Positions 20,758 through 22,379 of a DNA stretch of 22,379 nt are shown piece by piece. The notes under the pieces were generated by a model. The model searched no databases and had not been told where the DNA came from. It worked only from the letters and a program-made list of their open reading frames with translations. The first letter of the stretch is position 1; every line of letters starts with the position of its first letter. Origin of the DNA: Euryarchaeota archaeon UBA40 (GTDB lineage: Archaea > Thermoplasmatota > Poseidoniia > Poseidoniales > Thalassarchaeaceae); contig DAYJ01000086.1 in assembly GCA_002506875.1 (NCBI GenBank), positions 23,118 to 45,496 of the forward strand. The letters run 5' to 3'. The position numbers and the translations under genes were made by a program.

Positions 20758-22379
20758 ATGGCGAAACAAATGTTGTATGGTGAAGATGCACGAAGAAAAT
20801 TACTCGATGGCATTGATGCAGTTGCGAACGCAGTTAAGGTGACTCTTGGCCCCGCAGCCAGAACAGTAGTCCTAGAAAAATCGTGGGGCAGTCCAACGAT
20901 TATCAATGACGGCGTTACTATTGCGAAGGATATTGAATTATCCGACCCCTTTGCAAATATGGGTGCAAAACTAGTCCAAGAGGTTGCCAGCAAGACACAG
21001 GATAATGCTGGTGATGGCACATCTACTGCGTCTATTTTGGCTCAAGCTTTGTGTCACACAGGACTACGAAATGTGACCGCAGGCGGAAGTCCAGTTGAAC
21101 TCAAAGCTGGTTTCGATGAAGCAATCGAGGCAGTAGTCGAGCGTTTGAAGGGGATGGCAGAACCTGTTGAGGACTCAAGTACAATTCGTCAAGTCGCAAC
21201 AATTGCTGCAAACAATGACTCATCGATTGGCGAACTGATTGCAGAAGCCGTCGAGGCAGTGGGTCAGGAAGGTGTAATCACAGTCGAAGAAGCAAAGTCT
21301 GCTGAAACAGATCTCAAGGTAGTCGAAGGGATGGAAGTCGACAAGGGCTACATTTCCCCTTACTTCATTACAGATCGTGAGCGCAAAGAAGCAGTTCTTG
21401 AGAATCCAATGATACTCATTACAGATCAAACGATCAACAGTGCACAAGATCTACTACCAAGCCTTGAAGCGAGTATGCAACAAAAGCGACCCTTGCTAAT
21501 TATTGCAAAGGATCTCGAGGGTGAGGCACTTGCCACTTTAGTTCTGAATGTTGCAAGTAAAATCGTCAAAGCAGCAGCAATCAAAGCCCCTGGTTTTGGA
21601 GACGAACAGGGTGAATTATTGGAGGATATTGCAATTCTCACAGGGGCTTCCGTCCTTGCCAAAGATCGCAGCGCTGACATCAAAACCCAAGGTCCAATGT
21701 CACTTGGAGGTGCTGAGAAAGTCATCCTTGCCAAGAATAAGACCACTTTCGTAGGTGGAGAAGGCGACAAAGATCAGATTAGCGAGCGTGTTGAACTACT
21801 TCGTAGCCAAGAGAAAGTTGCAACATCAAAGTGGGATACTGAGAAAATGCAGAAGCGCATTGGAAAGATGACTGGCGGCGTCGCCGTTCTCCGTATCGGT
21901 GCTGCAACTGAGACTGAGATGAAAGAGAAGAAGGCACGTGTGGATGATGCATTGAATGCAACACGGGCTGCTATGGCCGAAGGCGTTGTAGTTGGTGGAG
22001 GAGTAGCTCTTCTCCGTGCTCGCACCGTTCTTGATGAGTTGAAAGCCAACAATTCAGGGGATCGAGCAATCGGAATCTCTGCAGTATATGACGCACTTTC
22101 AGCCCCCGTTCGCCAGATTAGTGACAATGCAGGTCAGGAAGCCAGCGTAGTTGTTAACACAATTATCTCCAATGATTCAGCATCCTTTGGATACAACGCT
22201 CGAACCAATGAATACGTCGACATGCTCGAAGCCGGTGTAATTGATCCGGTCAAGGTCACGAGAAACGCCCTTCAGTCTGCAGGCTCAATCGCAGGACTAG
22301 TGCTCACAACCGAGACATTGGTAGCTGATGAACCCCAACCGGATTCCGGTCCTGATATGCCTGATATGGGCGGCATGGG
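20758..22379 (+). CDS. groEL: GroEL chaperonin (Cpn60), nearly complete, runs off the right edge
   Basis: About 540 residues are visible from ATG 20758 (ATG 20749 is in frame and adds three residues). It is a group I chaperonin, ATP-driven folding cage. The start KQMLYGEDARRKLLDG, TLGPAARTVVLEK, INDGVTIAKDIE, the catalytic DGTSTA (near 21013-21030), IKAPGFGDEQ, VGGGVALLRA and the C-terminal DMPDMGGMG tail are all GroEL hallmarks. The frame is open to the last base, so only the last one or few residues and the stop are missing. It follows groES in the usual order. The sequence is clearly not the archaeal thermosome (group II). Confidence 0.96.
   Translation, partial: MAKQMLYGEDARRKLLDGIDAVANAVKVTLGPAARTVVLEKSWGSPTIINDGVTIAKDIELSDPFANMGAKLVQEVASKTQDNAGDGTSTASILAQALCHTGLRNVTAGGSPVELKAGFDEAIEAVVERLKGMAEPVEDSSTIRQVATIAANNDSSIGELIAEAVEAVGQEGVITVEEAKSAETDLKVVEGMEVDKGYISPYFITDRERKEAVLENPMILITDQTINSAQDLLPSLEASMQQKRPLLIIAKDLEGEALATLVLNVASKIVKAAAIKAPGFGDEQGELLEDIAILTGASVLAKDRSADIKTQGPMSLGGAEKVILAKNKTTFVGGEGDKDQISERVELLRSQEKVATSKWDTEKMQKRIGKMTGGVAVLRIGAATETEMKEKKARVDDALNATRAAMAEGVVVGGGVALLRARTVLDELKANNSGDRAIGISAVYDALSAPVRQISDNAGQEASVVVNTIISNDSASFGYNARTNEYVDMLEAGVIDPVKVTRNALQSAGSIAGLVLTTETLVADEPQPDSGPDMPDMGGM

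Noticed and set aside
20758..22379. Possibility that the chaperonin is the archaeal thermosome
   Set aside because: Group I hallmarks (TLGPAARTVVLEK, DGTSTA context, GGM tail) and an adjacent groES show it is GroEL.
1..22379. tRNA, rRNA, CRISPR array, insertion sequence, integrase or phage genes
   Set aside because: None was recognised by eye on either strand; gaps between genes are short and almost all are accounted for. A covariance-model search was not possible here.

Overview
The window reads as a piece of a marine archaeal chromosome, most likely a Thermoplasmatota lineage such as Poseidoniia (Marine Group II). The domain call is firm. It rests on geranylgeranylglyceryl phosphate synthase (archaeal ether lipids), ribosomal protein L18Ae/LX, prefoldin alpha, an archaeal-style beta-CASP nuclease and FtsY. 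The lineage call is inference: moderate AT content, short intergenic gaps, start codons often lying about 26 bases after a TATA-like element (suggesting leaderless mRNAs), and several bacterial-type genes (GroES/GroEL, UvrA, a DUF1844 protein) inside an archaeal backbone. Both window ends cut through genes: moeA at the left and groEL at the right.

Layout. (1) 1-2.8 kb: start of moeA (-), a TauE/SafE-type permease (+), then a beta-CASP RNase and a small zinc-ribbon protein (both -). (2) 3.0-4.8 kb: a tightly packed + strand operon of a 2x[4Fe-4S] ferredoxin, a short degenerate FAD-reductase-like protein and GGGP synthase. It looks like a membrane-lipid cassette. (3) 4.8-7.7 kb, - strand: a MamK/MreB-type actin, a 383-aa coiled-coil protein, a 43-aa membrane microprotein coupled through an ATGA overlap, and a 176-aa protein with one N-terminal membrane helix. 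This looks like a filament system with membrane partners and is the most interesting part of the window. (4) 7.8-10.3 kb: a large secreted, membrane-anchored subtilisin-like protease (-). (5) 10.3-13.0 kb: L18Ae (+), a Pro-rich multi-helix membrane protein (-), a GlmU-like nucleotidyltransferase lacking the usual metal Asp (-), and a dolichol/phytol-kinase-like membrane protein (+). (6) 13.0-16.0 kb: a + strand operon of prefoldin alpha, ftsY, a DUF1844 protein and a degenerate receiver domain with a C-terminal membrane anchor, with ATGA overlaps at the last two junctions. (7) 16.0-17.1 kb: pyrF of the eukaryote-like (Ura3) type with a small membrane protein downstream (-). (8) 17.1-22.4 kb: a DUF2892 membrane protein, uvrA, groES and groEL (+).

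Themes are membrane lipid synthesis, protein targeting and folding (FtsY, prefoldin, GroEL/ES), surface proteolysis, and a probable actin-based structure. No tRNA, rRNA, CRISPR array, insertion sequence or integrase was recognised. The gene-free stretches are all under 300 bases.
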